From Bacteroidota bacterium (GTDB lineage: Bacteria; Bacteroidota; Bacteroidia; Flavobacteriales_E; Vicingaceae): 64,000 bases of DNA. The stretch lies in contig JACPDX010000013.1 of NCBI GenBank assembly GCA_016183805.1, positions 179,440 through 243,439 on the forward strand, in the 5' to 3' direction. The position numbers and the translations under genes are program-made. Under the pieces are notes generated by a model, which saw only the letters and a list, made by a program, of their open reading frames with translations, did no database searches and had not been told where the DNA came from. Position 1 is the stretch's first letter; each line of letters opens with the position of its first letter. This document shows positions 9,469-17,466 of the stretch, piece by piece.

Positions 9469-10870
9469 TAGGTTCGATGGAATAATTTTTTTCTAAAATT
9501 AAAGCTGTTTCTAATAAATTATCAAAAAATAAGGCAATATCCTTAGGGCTCATTTCTCCGTTGGTAATTACCAAACGAAGTGTCAGTATATTGTTGATGT
9601 AACCGTAATTTACCAACGTTTTCCCTGTTTTTCTAAGTTCCTCACGTAACAGCAAATTAAAATGGTTAATATCTGTATCTACTTCAGGAAGGTATCTAAA
9701 ACAAACGGTAAACGACTGGCGTGGTGTTAAAAGCTCCAATTTTGTTCTTTTTATAACAATTTTTTCTGCCAATTCTGCTAAATGCATTAAGTTATCAATA
9801 CGTTTTTCATAACCTGCTGTGCCAAAATATTTCCATGCAAACCAAAGTTTAACCGCATCCACTCTTCGTCCGCACTGAATGGATTTTTTCCCTAAATCTT
9901 CTACCAAGTTTAAATCATGGAAAAGATAATCGGCATCAACATCAGCTATGTTATGATGCAATGTTCCTTTGGTTTTTACCAATAAAGCCGAGCAGATTAA
10001 CGGAATGTTCATAAGTTTGTGTGGGTTCCACGCAAAAGAATTGGTTTTTTCTATTCCTTTAAGCAAATAACGATGTTGGCTGCTTAAAATAATTGAACCT
10101 CCAAAAGAACCATCGGCATGAAGCCAAACGTTGTATTTTTGACAAATTTCAGCAATTTCGTCAATGGGGTCGTAAGCTCCAAAAAGTGTTGTGGCACAAG
10201 TTACCCCAACAAAAAAAGGTGTTTCACCACGTTTTTTAGAAGCTATTATTTTTTGTTCAAGTTCTTTTGGAATCATTCGTCCGTTTTCGTCGGTTTTTAT
10301 TTTAATCAAACTTTCTGTTCCTATTCCAATAATGTTTGCGGCATTTGCAAATGAATAGTGGGCGTGTTCGTTAACAAAAGCACGGAGTTTTAGGTTTTTG
10401 TCATAACCTTTGTGTCGCGATTCGGGAGCTATTTGATTCCGGGCAGAAAACATAGCAACCAAATTGGCATTGCTTCCTCCGCTTACAAAAATACCGTCGC
10501 CATTTTTGTATCCTGTATAGCTGTTCATGAGTTGAATCATTTCTGTTTCAATGAGTGTGGCAACAGGAGCAACTTCATAGGTGTACATGGAAGTGTTGGC
10601 TAAGGCAGTAAAAATTTCGCCAATAAATGCAGGAAAATTAAATCCGGAATACAATTGATTTAAAAATTGAGGGTGGTTGGTGTTTACCGAATAATCTAAG
10701 TATTTATCAATTAATTCTAAAAACTCGTGTTCACCAACTCCTTTTTCTGCTATTGAAAAATTGATGGCATCGTGCAATTCAAAAGGAGCTTTGTAATCAA
10801 TTAGCGTATCTTTTTTTAGATAATCGTTTATCTTTTCAAAAACTTGGGATAGAATAATGTTTTGGCTCAT
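9455..10870 (-). CDS. PLP-dependent group II decarboxylase (aromatic/glutamate-type)
   Basis: A 471-residue enzyme of the pyridoxal-dependent decarboxylase family. Visible motifs are VSGGSNANL, VNEHAHYSFANAANI, VCATTLFGAYDPIDEI, HADGSFGGS (the Asp that contacts PLP) and FAWNPHKLMNIP, with the Schiff-base Lys. Relatives decarboxylate glutamate, tyrosine, DOPA or 2,4-diaminobutyrate; the substrate cannot be chosen from sequence. It is followed by the DUF6695-like gene with a 14-bp overlap and preceded within 6 bp by a DUF4833 gene, so it is the distal part of a long minus-strand cluster. Confidence 0.88.
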   Translation of the reverse strand: MSQNIILSQVFEKINDYLKKDTLIDYKAPFELHDAINFSIAEKGVGEHEFLELIDKYLDYSVNTNHPQFLNQLYSGFNFPAFIGEIFTALANTSMYTYEVAPVATLIETEMIQLMNSYTGYKNGDGIFVSGGSNANLVAMFSARNQIAPESRHKGYDKNLKLRAFVNEHAHYSFANAANIIGIGTESLIKIKTDENGRMIPKELEQKIIASKKRGETPFFVGVTCATTLFGAYDPIDEIAEICQKYNVWLHADGSFGGSIILSSQHRYLLKGIEKTNSFAWNPHKLMNIPLICSALLVKTKGTLHHNIADVDADYLFHDLNLVEDLGKKSIQCGRRVDAVKLWFAWKYFGTAGYEKRIDNLMHLAELAEKIVIKRTKLELLTPRQSFTVCFRYLPEVDTDINHFNLLLREELRKTGKTLVNYGYINNILTLRLVITNGEMSPKDIALFFDNLLETALILEKNYSIEPIEKR

Positions 10871-10876
10871 AGGGTG

Positions 10877-11404
10877 TTATGGTTTTATTATTTCTACAAT
10901 GTTTTTATTGGTAACAGGGTCATTCGTATGTAATTCAACTTTTGATATTTTAGGAAACCAAAAAGTTCCTCCATCAATTTGGATAAAAATACGATTTACT
11001 TCCACTTCTTTATTATTCAGTTGAGTAAAAACTTTAAAATCTCCATTAGAGTCCTTTTTTAACACAAAATCACGTTTTTTATAGGATACAAAATGAAATT
11101 TAGCATAGTTTTCTGAGGAATAAATATACTCCAACCCATACGCATAATGTTGTTGAATCCATGTTAAGGGTTTAATTGCACCACCTTCGGTTTGCCTTCT
11201 CCAATAAGGGTAAATAGGTTCTGTTATACTTAATGCACCTGTTTTTTCAAGGTTAATGTCGTAAAAAATTTCGTTGGCATCTTTGCTTCGTTCAATTTTA
11301 AACAAATGCGGTTTAGTATCAACATCCTTATTATTAACCGTAATAAAAGAGGTTAGTAAAACCAAAAGAGTAGGAAATAATATGTACATTCTTTTTTTCA
11401 TCAA
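10877..11404 (-). CDS. DUF4833 family secreted protein
   Basis: This 175-residue protein has an N-terminal hydrophobic signal (MMKKRMYILFPTLLVLLTSF). The mature part, with ITEPIYPYWRRQTEGG and PLTWIQQHYAYGLEY, matches what I know as DUF4833. The function is unknown. The gene abuts the AhpD-like gene upstream (start at 11404, stop of the neighbour at 11405), so it belongs to the same transcription unit as the redox proteins. A periplasmic role in that response is inferred from context only. Confidence 0.7.
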   Translation of the reverse strand: MMKKRMYILFPTLLVLLTSFITVNNKDVDTKPHLFKIERSKDANEIFYDINLEKTGALSITEPIYPYWRRQTEGGAIKPLTWIQQHYAYGLEYIYSSENYAKFHFVSYKKRDFVLKKDSNGDFKVFTQLNNKEVEVNRIFIQIDGGTFWFPKISKVELHTNDPVTNKNIVEIIKP

Positions 11405-11956
11405 TCAATACTTATAACCACCTGCGTTTTCTTCTAAATTTACTCCTAAGCCCAACACTATTCTATTTACAAAATTAAAATACGCAATCACTAAAGTAGC
11501 ATCTAAAATTGCAGCGTCAGAAAAATCTAACGTTTTGAGTTTTTCAACCAAGCCAAAATCTTCAGAAGGTGTAAGTGTTAATCGTTTTGCAAAATCGCAC
11601 AATGTTTTTTCTTTTTCGGTTAAAGCTAAAGTGTTGTAATTTGTTCGAAGTTGATTTACCTTTTCTAAATCTTTCCAGTAATTGTTTAATGCTTCGGCAT
11701 GATGTGTTTGACAATATTCGCAACGGTTAGCTACCGAAACTACTACTGCCATCATTTCTCGGTCGGCACGGCTTAATTCGGATTTAGAAAACATAATTTC
11801 TAAATACAAGTCGATATGTTTTACAATGCTTTCTGGTCGTAAACTTTGTATTTTATGTACTTCGGCTAATTTGCCTCGTTTAGCAATTAGTTCGTTATAA
11901 ATTTCATTTAAACGACCTTCGGCTTCTTCGGGTTGTATTACGGTTATTTTTGTCAT
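11405..11956 (-). CDS. AhpD-like / carboxymuconolactone decarboxylase-family peroxidase-related protein
   Basis: This 183-residue all-alpha protein carries the motif ANRCEYCQTHHAEAL (about 92-106), the CxxCxxxH active site of AhpD-type alkylhydroperoxidases. The DREMMAVVVSVANR lead-in is also typical of peroxidase-related CMD proteins. The Cys pair would be oxidised and re-reduced during peroxide removal. It lies 2 bp from the peroxiredoxin-like gene upstream and 1 bp from DUF4833 downstream, fitting a role in the thiol-redox cluster. The electron donor is not evident. Confidence 0.85.
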   Translation of the reverse strand: MTKITVIQPEEAEGRLNEIYNELIAKRGKLAEVHKIQSLRPESIVKHIDLYLEIMFSKSELSRADREMMAVVVSVANRCEYCQTHHAEALNNYWKDLEKVNQLRTNYNTLALTEKEKTLCDFAKRLTLTPSEDFGLVEKLKTLDFSDAAILDATLVIAYFNFVNRIVLGLGVNLEENAGGYKY

Positions 11957-11958
11957 AA

Positions 11959-12591
11959 CTATTTTGGTAAATGGTCTAAAATATCTTTTACTGTCGAACG
12001 ATTTTTGTAATCAGGATCAAATTGTCGCCAGATAATTTTTTTATCTGAGCCAATAATAAAAGTTGCCGGAATTGGTAAACGTTCGCTATCGTCGGTATGC
12101 GATTCTTTTAATTTTGCTCCTAAAACAGTGTTGTATATCGTTTTAGTTTTTCCATCAGGATTAAAAGTTACATCAAAATAGTCCGAAATTTTTTGTCCTT
12201 CATCATACAAAATAATAAATTCTGCTTTCGATTTTTCGATGGTTTTTTCAATGTATTCAGGTTTTTCCGGCGAAATCACTACCACTTGAGCACCTTTTTC
12301 CTGAATGTATTTTAAACTGTCTTGTATGGTATTCATGTGTCGATTACAAACGGGACACCACTGACCACGAATAAAAATTAATACCACCGGTCCTTTTTCT
12401 AAAGTTTTTTCTAACGAGAAAGAATTGTTATTCACGCCTATTGCGGTAAAATTTTCTACCACATGACCCACCTCGAGCCCTTTCGCATTGTTGACCGTTT
12501 TTAATTTATCTTGAGCTTTACAAGAAAGTCCCATTGACGAAATTGATAATACGATAATCATAATTTTAGTCGTTTTCATTTTTATTTCCAT
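11959..12591 (-). CDS. Peroxiredoxin-like (AhpC/TSA) lipoprotein
   Basis: This 210-residue protein has a signal sequence ending in a lipobox-like SSMGLSC, so it is probably a lipoprotein. An ATG four codons in (12579) fits the signal better. The thioredoxin-fold domain carries GQWCPVCNRHM (about 76-86), a CxxC at the peroxidatic position. It matches AhpC/TSA redoxins and likely reduces peroxides or other thiols in the periplasm. It overlaps the cytosolic peroxiredoxin-like gene upstream by 10 bp, so the pair may work on two sides of the membrane. Confidence 0.85.
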   Translation of the reverse strand: MEIKMKTTKIMIIVLSISSMGLSCKAQDKLKTVNNAKGLEVGHVVENFTAIGVNNNSFSLEKTLEKGPVVLIFIRGQWCPVCNRHMNTIQDSLKYIQEKGAQVVVISPEKPEYIEKTIEKSKAEFIILYDEGQKISDYFDVTFNPDGKTKTIYNTVLGAKLKESHTDDSERLPIPATFIIGSDKKIIWRQFDPDYKNRSTVKDILDHLPK

Positions 12592-13106
12592 TTTAATATT
12601 TTCTCAATGTTCATGTGGTCGCCAAAATCTTTTCCATAATAAACGGCATGTACGCTTTGGTGTTCGTCAATTAAAAAATCGGCAGGAACAATAGGCTTGT
12701 CTTTACTCGATTTAAGATTAAAAAATCCACTCGTCATCATGTTGACCATTTTTATTGGGTTTAACATGGTTTTTAGCATTCCCCATTTAGATTGTTCAAC
12801 GCCATATTTGATATAAAATTTTAGTGTTGGGTCTGGAATTATTGAAAATGGGGCATTTTGTTTTCCTGCATATTCGCTAATTTCTTCTTTTGAAGAAGCA
12901 AAAAATGCAATAATTACTATTCCTTTTTCTTCAAATTTTGGGTAGTTGTTTATGAGTTCTCTAACCCTCATGTTGCAGAACGGACAAGCCGCTCCTCTGA
13001 AAAAACTCAATAACACTTTTTTTCCTTTGTAATCGGAAAGTGTTACTTGATTGTTTAAATAATCAGAAACAATGAAGTCGATTGCTTTGTCGTTTTTTAA
13101 TAACAT
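12582..13106 (-). CDS. Peroxiredoxin-like (AhpC/TSA) protein, cytosolic
   Basis: A 174-residue redoxin without a signal peptide. It carries FFRGAACPFCNMRVREL (about 35-51), where the first Cys sits at the peroxidatic position and the CPFC pair is typical of PrxQ/Tpx-like bacterial forms. The start lies 5 bp after the thioredoxin gene stop, and the 3' end overlaps the next gene by 10 bp, so translation is tightly coupled. Hydroperoxide reduction using thioredoxin is inferred. Confidence 0.85.
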   Translation of the reverse strand: MLLKNDKAIDFIVSDYLNNQVTLSDYKGKKVLLSFFRGAACPFCNMRVRELINNYPKFEEKGIVIIAFFASSKEEISEYAGKQNAPFSIIPDPTLKFYIKYGVEQSKWGMLKTMLNPIKMVNMMTSGFFNLKSSKDKPIVPADFLIDEHQSVHAVYYGKDFGDHMNIEKILKWK

Positions 13107-13111
13107 AAATT

Positions 13112-13555
13112 TTATTTTTTTGCAACCGTTTTACCTAATTCAATAAATTCGTCAGAGTTATGATAACCTCCGGTTCGAACTACAATATTGCCATTTCCAT
13201 CTAAAAAAAGTAAAGTTGGGTAACTTCTTACCCCATATTTTTGAGCTAAAGTTAAACCTTCGCCTTTTTCTCCATCTAAAGCCACGTTAATAAACTTTTG
13301 GTTGTATAATTTTCCTACTTCTTCATTAGAAAATGTGTTAGATTTTAATCGTTTACACGGTCCACACCAGGTGGCGTAAATGTCTAAGAAAATCAATTTA
13401 TTTTCTTTTTTCGCTTGTTTAAGCACGTCGTTCCAGCTTTCTTTTTTAAACTGTATTCCGCCAGTAACATCTTCATCGAAGTTTACTTTGGGAGCTTTAA
13501 ATGCAACAACCACTAAAACAATAATGGCTGCTGCTAATATTAATAGTTTGTTCAT
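13112..13555 (-). CDS. Membrane-anchored thioredoxin-family protein
   Basis: A 147-residue protein with an N-terminal hydrophobic anchor (residues 3-22) and a thioredoxin fold with YATWCGPCKRLK (about 60-71), the WCGPC active site. A cis-Pro lies in VRSYPTLLF. The anchor places the active site in the periplasm, where it could reduce the peroxiredoxin-like lipoprotein or YceI partners. The upstream gene is YceI (12-bp gap) and the downstream gene is a peroxiredoxin. Confidence 0.9.
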   Translation of the reverse strand: MNKLLILAAAIIVLVVVAFKAPKVNFDEDVTGGIQFKKESWNDVLKQAKKENKLIFLDIYATWCGPCKRLKSNTFSNEEVGKLYNQKFINVALDGEKGEGLTLAQKYGVRSYPTLLFLDGNGNIVVRTGGYHNSDEFIELGKTVAKK

Positions 13556-13566
13556 GGGTTTTTGGT

Positions 13567-14112
13567 TTAAAATGTTGCGTCAACTGTTGTTTCAATAGTT
13601 TTAGCTATGTTAGTAGATGGTTTTCCTTTTTCGAAAGCTATTTTATAATCGGCTAAAGCAATGTTGAACTTGCTGTTTACCGAAACAACTCCTGCTTTTA
13701 TTGTGATGGTGGCTTTTTCTTCGATTGATTTTGTTACACCGTGCATATCCATTTCACCTTTAACCGTTACCGGATAAGTACCTTCTTTTTTGAAGTTTAC
13801 TGCCGAAAGATTTGTTATTTTCCCTATTAATTTTGCTTTCGGATATTGTTTGGTATCTAAGAATTTGGGGCTGTTGTAGTGTTTTTGCATCAATGCTTTT
13901 TCAAATTCAAATGCTTGCATGGGAACGGAAAAAACTACATCGCCAGTTTCGGTATTTAATGTCCCCACTGCTTTTGTATTGTTTGCGTTTATATCTTCTG
14001 CGGTAGTGTGCGAGAAAAATTTAATATTTGATTTTGTGGTTACTAATTTTTGAGGGAATGCAGTAAATGCAAAGGCAGAAACTACCACTATTGTTAAAAT
14101 TGTTTTCTTCAT
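13567..14112 (-). CDS. YceI family periplasmic protein
   Basis: This 181-residue protein has a clear signal peptide (MKKTILTIVVVSAFAFTAFPQ) and the YceI pattern: KFFSHTTAEDINANN, VGTLNTETGDVVFSVPMQAFEF, DTKQYPKAKLIGKI, VKGEMDMHGVTKSIEEKATI. YceI folds are lipocalin-like barrels that bind isoprenoid or other hydrophobic molecules. Here it sits between a Cys-rich lipoprotein and a membrane thioredoxin in one direction, so it probably belongs to the envelope stress cluster. The ligand is unknown. Confidence 0.92.
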   Translation of the reverse strand: MKKTILTIVVVSAFAFTAFPQKLVTTKSNIKFFSHTTAEDINANNTKAVGTLNTETGDVVFSVPMQAFEFEKALMQKHYNSPKFLDTKQYPKAKLIGKITNLSAVNFKKEGTYPVTVKGEMDMHGVTKSIEEKATITIKAGVVSVNSKFNIALADYKIAFEKGKPSTNIAKTIETTVDATF

Positions 14113-14146
14113 GATAATTGTTTTAATAATTAATTGATGTTATTTT

Positions 14147-14428
14147 TTATAAGCATTTTTCGCCACAAACATGTCCTTTTTCACCGTGAGCATAAGAGCA
14201 AGCTCCCGGTTTACAATCTGCTGTACAAACGTGTTCAGCTAATGCTGTTTCGCTAGTTTCTTCTATGGCATTCATTGGCTGAGTCATAGCTTCTTCTTCA
14301 GTTGCTGCTTTTTTACATTCGCTTGTACAAGTATGACCTTCAGAGCCACAAGAGTCTTTTTCGCAAGAGTTGTTACAAGCCAACAATGTTGTTGATGCAA
14401 CGATGAGTGTTAAAATTGTTTTTTTCAT
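14147..14428 (-). CDS. Cys-rich lipoprotein, putative metal-binding
   Basis: This 93-residue protein has a lipoprotein signal ending LLAC. The mature chain holds twelve Cys in short motifs: CNNSCEKDSC, HTCTSEC, HVCTADCKPGAC, HVCGEKC. Two HxCxxxC units near residues 32 and 67, plus HVCGEKC at the end, suggest a repeated thiolate metal or redox site. No family is recognised. It lies in the YceI-thioredoxin-peroxiredoxin cluster and near the MerTP cassette, so metal buffering or thiol exchange in the periplasm is a reasonable guess. Confidence 0.7.
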   Translation of the reverse strand: MKKTILTLIVASTTLLACNNSCEKDSCGSEGHTCTSECKKAATEEEAMTQPMNAIEETSETALAEHVCTADCKPGACSYAHGEKGHVCGEKCL

Positions 14429-14481
14429 AGTTATTATTTTAAGTTGTTGTTTACGTATTTTTTATTGAAGACTGAGAACTT

Positions 14482-14952
14482 TTATTTAATATCACATTTA
14501 TCCATAATTACATTTTCGTACATTTCCAAATCGGCATCAAATGCTGCTCCCGATTGTATTGCCCCTTTAATAGTAACTGTTTGACCAATGGTTAATCCAT
14601 CTGATTTAGCATTGGTTTCGGGCGTAAAAGCACAACTTACTCCAACTTTGCCATCAGGCGATTTTAAAAGGATTTCTTTGTTTCCGTTAAAATCTTCACC
14701 AACAGAAAATACAGTACCTGTTACTTCTAAAATTTTAGATTCACCTTCTTCATCCAAATACTTATTGTTGGCGATTGTTGCATCAGCTAAATATTCGTTA
14801 ACCAAGGCATCAACGGTTATTGTTACATCTGTTTTAGCCGACTGCACATCTCTGTGAGGCATGTTAAACATATACACCACCACGCTTCCTCCAATTACAA
14901 CTCCTGAAAGAAGAAGTATTAATCCAATTTTTATAATTTTTTTCTTATTCAT
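14482..14952 (-). CDS. OB-fold (tRNA_anti-like) membrane-anchored protein
   Basis: This 156-residue protein has one N-terminal TM (about 6-28) and a periplasmic domain with LVNEYLADATIANNKYLDEEG, GTVFSVGEDFNGNKEILL, VGVSCAFTPE and IGQTVTIKGAIQSG. This matches the tRNA_anti-like OB-fold family of Bacteroidota and other bacteria. Despite the family name, nothing indicates tRNA binding. It precedes the Cys-rich lipoprotein and YceI, so it is presumably part of the same envelope redox operon. Confidence 0.75.
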   Translation of the reverse strand: MNKKKIIKIGLILLLSGVVIGGSVVVYMFNMPHRDVQSAKTDVTITVDALVNEYLADATIANNKYLDEEGESKILEVTGTVFSVGEDFNGNKEILLKSPDGKVGVSCAFTPETNAKSDGLTIGQTVTIKGAIQSGAAFDADLEMYENVIMDKCDIK

Positions 14953-15001
14953 TTTCTGTTTTTATTAAGTAGTCGCTATTTTTATTTTTCCTGACAAAAA
15001 A

Positions 15002-15607
15002 TTATTGAATAATAAATTTTCCTGATGTAATTAGTTGGTTTTCAATAATAATATTGAAGAAATAAAGACCTGAAGTATAGTTGTTGGCTTCAATAGCTAC
15101 AACATTTGTTTTGGCAGTCAAAGGAGTTAAACGATTCCCTTTTGCATCGAAAATATAAATGGTAGCTTCTTTGTTTTTTTCGTTGCTAAACATCAATTGA
15201 GAAGTCGAACGAATAGGATTTGGCCTGATTTGATAACTTTTCGCATCAAAATCAATAATTTCTATACCAACGGTTTCAGTGTTTCCATAACCACCCAAAT
15301 CTAAACGGTAATTATTTGTTTGATTTTTTACCGGGTTTTCGTCTTTAAAAATATATCTTTTTGGAAGAGAAAAACTCCCGCAAATACCATCAATTTCGCC
15401 AATCTGAACAAATGCTGAGTTATTAACCGAGCGATAAATTTTTATGCCGTTGCAGGTGCTGCCTTGTGTAATTTGCCAGTCGAGCAATATATCACCTTTT
15501 AAATCGGAAATATTGAAGTAATCTAAAATGGTTGGTTCTTGTGCAGAAACTGCCGTGGAAAAAAATATCCCAACAGAAACGATTGATTTTTTAAGTATGG
15601 TTTCCAT
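15002..15607 (-). CDS. Small T9SS type A sorting-domain protein
   Basis: A 201-residue secreted protein. The signal peptide ends near Ala-Gln at residue 23. A compact beta domain (LDWQITQGSTCNGIKIYRSVN..., fibronectin-like) runs to about residue 125. The C-terminal type A sorting domain has YQIRPNPI, IYIFDAKGNRL and SGLYFFNIIIENQLITSGKFIIQ, which directs export by the type IX system and surface attachment. It lies between a zf-HC2-like gene (2-bp gap upstream) and the OB-fold gene, so it is a cell-surface member of the stress cluster. Confidence 0.85.
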   Translation of the reverse strand: METILKKSIVSVGIFFSTAVSAQEPTILDYFNISDLKGDILLDWQITQGSTCNGIKIYRSVNNSAFVQIGEIDGICGSFSLPKRYIFKDENPVKNQTNNYRLDLGGYGNTETVGIEIIDFDAKSYQIRPNPIRSTSQLMFSNEKNKEATIYIFDAKGNRLTPLTAKTNVVAIEANNYTSGLYFFNIIIENQLITSGKFIIQ

Positions 15608-15609
15608 AA

Positions 15610-15885
15610 TTATAAGTTATTTAAGTGATTAATGATTTGATTTTTAAGTCCCGTACTTGATGTTGGATGATTTTCTTTAATTTCTTCTTCTCTTAACGAA
15701 CTTTCGGAATGTTCTTTAAAAAATTGGTCGATAGCCAAACTTTGCCGATGATAGGTTTTGCATGCCGAACAAATAGCCAAATGAAGTTTTAGTTTTAAGT
15801 TACCCCAAAAACTTAGTCGAACAACAGCTTGTTTTTCAACCATTTCGGTTGCTTTTTTGCAATTAAGGTGTAATGAAGGTTTCAT
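15610..15885 (-). CDS. zf-HC2-like putative anti-sigma protein (orphan paralogue)
   Basis: This 91-residue protein has CKKATEMVEKQAVVRLS followed by KLHLAICSACKTYHRQ (Cys9, then HxxxCxxC), the zinc-binding pattern of anti-sigma (ZAS/zf-HC2) domains. It has no transmembrane segment. A paralogue at 18310-18567 shares CKKATE, the same Cys spacing and a similar length, and it follows an ECF sigma gene. This copy has no sigma gene beside it and starts the operon with the T9SS and redox genes. Regulation of the ECF factor at 18567-19145 is inferred. Confidence 0.65.
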   Translation of the reverse strand: MKPSLHLNCKKATEMVEKQAVVRLSFWGNLKLKLHLAICSACKTYHRQSLAIDQFFKEHSESSLREEEIKENHPTSSTGLKNQIINHLNNL

Positions 15886-15985
15886 TTTTCCGCTAATAGT
15901 TTTACCTAATAGTCGAAGATGAATTTAAAACCTGACAAGAAAATTAAAATAAGTTTTAATTATTTGTTTTACAATGAATTAAAAA

Positions 15986-16192
15986 TTAACAACAACTGTT
16001 GTTTTGTTGAATGGGAGGGCAAGGAACTGTTCCATAACTACAATACACACAACAATCTCCTTCGAGTGGTTTTAAAACCGTTTTACAGTTTTCACATTCG
16101 TAAAAATACTGACAAGCATCGGTGGGCATGGTTTCTTCTTTTTTATGTCCGCAGTTGGGGCAAGTTATGGTTGAATGGAGTTCTATTTTCAT
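15986..16192 (-). CDS. GDCCVxC domain-containing putative (seleno)protein
   Basis: This 68-residue Cys-rich protein has ITCPNCGHKK and YECENCKTVL forming a CxxC...CxxC zinc ribbon, then the signature GDCCVYCSYGTVPCPPIQ. The GDCCVxC family sometimes carries selenocysteine; here all positions read as Cys. The family is often found beside mercury or arsenic genes, as here next to MerTP and ArsR. A role in metal or thiol chemistry is inferred. The C-terminus ends in a further CC. Confidence 0.85.
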   Translation of the reverse strand: MKIELHSTITCPNCGHKKEETMPTDACQYFYECENCKTVLKPLEGDCCVYCSYGTVPCPPIQQNNSCC

Positions 16193-16224
16193 GTGTTTAT
16201 TTTTAATGGTTAACCTAAGATTGT

Positions 16225-16372
16225 TTAATCACATAGACACATAGCTTTTAATAGTAGAAAGAAAAAAATTAGCTTCACATAGCTTGTCCCGATTTTATCG
16301 GGACACTTTGTGAAACTATATAAATCTTTTGAAATCTATATACCTATGTTTCTATGTGGTTTTGTTTGTCTT
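16225..16372. repeat. Dispersed repeat with nested inverted arms
   Basis: The outer arms CACATAGACACATAG (16230-16244) and CTATGTTTCTATGTG (16344-16358) are inverted with one mismatch. Inside is a perfect hairpin TGTCCCGAT / ATCGGGACA with a TTT loop (16285-16305). Sequences of this type are multi-copy in Bacteroidota (from memory). It fills the gap between the GDCCVxC and MerTP genes and may form a terminator or attenuator. Confidence 0.7.
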
Positions 16373-16379
16373 ATGTATT

Positions 16380-16979
16380 TTAATCGATTTTCGTAACGTT
16401 ATATCCTGTTGAATTAATGGCTTTTTCTATTTCTACAATCGTAGTTTGTGTGTTGTCAAATGCTACTTCGGTATTTCCTTTTTCGTAAGAGGAATTTACT
16501 GACACAATTCCAGGAAGATTATTTACTACTTGGTTTACATGATGTTGACAGGCATCGCAAGTCATGCCATCAATGCTTATCGTTGTTTTTTGGATGTTGC
16601 TGTTATCAGAAATAATCACTTTTTGTTTATTATCCGGATAAAATATACCTGAATAATAGGGAAAAGTGATGGATAAAGTGGAAAACAAGGTTATTCCCAC
16701 CAAAAAGCTTTTGGTTTGGTAAAAATTGGGTTTTTCAATTTCACAACCGCAATCATCATCTTTCTTAGGTTTTAAATGACTGTACCAAGCATAGCCAATA
16801 GCTATTACGGCTAATCCGATTAAATAAGGACGAAGTGGCTCCATCCATGATAAAGCTCCGGCAGCTCCACCAACTCCTGCTATGGCTGCAATTACAGGCG
16901 GAATGCAACACGATGAAGCAGCTAAAGCAGCTACTACTCCTGTAAAAACAGCTTTTTTTGAGTTGTTTTTTGTTTCCAT
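16380..16979 (-). CDS. MerTP-like mercuric transport fusion protein
   Basis: A 199-residue inner-membrane protein combining MerT and MerP. The first TM pair has the metal motif ASSCCIPPV (about residues 22-30), a cytosolic loop carries DDDCGCE, and a third TM follows. The C-terminal heavy-metal-associated domain has GMTCDACQHHVNQV, the MerP CxxC. It would pass Hg(II), or another soft metal, through the membrane. No merA reductase is seen nearby, so export, sensing or a different metal is possible. It overlaps the ArsR gene by 1 bp. Confidence 0.9.
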   Translation of the reverse strand: METKNNSKKAVFTGVVAALAASSCCIPPVIAAIAGVGGAAGALSWMEPLRPYLIGLAVIAIGYAWYSHLKPKKDDDCGCEIEKPNFYQTKSFLVGITLFSTLSITFPYYSGIFYPDNKQKVIISDNSNIQKTTISIDGMTCDACQHHVNQVVNNLPGIVSVNSSYEKGNTEVAFDNTQTTIVEIEKAINSTGYNVTKID

Positions 16980-17350
16980 TACGCGGGTATTTTCTGAGTA
17001 GTTACAATTTTAAATAAAGGTTGTAATAGGTTTAAATGCTCGGTTTTAAGCGAATAATAAATGGTTTGCCCCGAACGCCTGGTCTGTAATACATTTCCAT
17101 CTTTCATTTTACGAAGGTGTTGCGAAATGGCAGGAATACTCATTTCTAAAATATCAGCAATATCGCAAGGACAAAGTTCATGTTCTTCTTCCAACAAAAA
17201 CAGTATTTTTAAACGAACCTCATTACCCGCTAATGCCAGCAGACTGCTCAATTGCTGAAAAGCTGTAGAATTCGTTTGCAGCTTTTTTTTACATCCGTTT
17301 ATTTGCGTTTTATTGGCAAATATTCTTGAACAGGTTTGATTGTTTTCCAT
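16979..17350 (-). CDS. ArsR-family metalloregulator
   Basis: A 123-residue winged-helix repressor. The sequence LAGNEVRLKILFLLEEEHELCPCDIADILEMSIPAISQHLRKM (about 38-80) gives the ArsR helix with a CPC Cys pair in the alpha-3 metal site, and QTRRSGQTIYYSL is the wing. Metal binding at the Cys pair would release DNA. A large perfect palindrome lies 22 bp upstream of its start (17372-17419), the likely autoregulatory operator. It is co-transcribed with MerTP and GDCCVxC. Confidence 0.92.
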   Translation of the reverse strand: MENNQTCSRIFANKTQINGCKKKLQTNSTAFQQLSSLLALAGNEVRLKILFLLEEEHELCPCDIADILEMSIPAISQHLRKMKDGNVLQTRRSGQTIYYSLKTEHLNLLQPLFKIVTTQKIPA

Positions 17351-17371
17351 TTGTTTGCCACAAATGTAAAT

Positions 17372-17419
17372 AAAGATAATCTATTATTTAAGCAAATACT
17401 TAAATAATAGATTATCTTT
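17372..17419. promoter_or_regulatory. 48-bp perfect inverted repeat, probable ArsR operator
   Basis: Arms of 21 bp (17372-17392 and 17399-17419) are exact reverse complements around the 6-nt spacer CAAATA. The inner part of the left arm reads TCTATTATTTAAG. Its placement 22 bp upstream of the arsR start supports operator function. The arms are longer than usual ArsR sites, so binding of two dimers or a hairpin in the leader RNA is possible. Confidence 0.75.
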
Positions 17420-17466
17420 TAAATGTCAATTGGATTAAGTTTTGTTTTATGTAGGGTTACACTGTT

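Noticed and set aside
16230..16358. Terminal inverted repeats of a MITE-like element
   Set aside because: The arms have no matching target duplication and no transposase-type ends. A dispersed intergenic repeat is the simpler reading.
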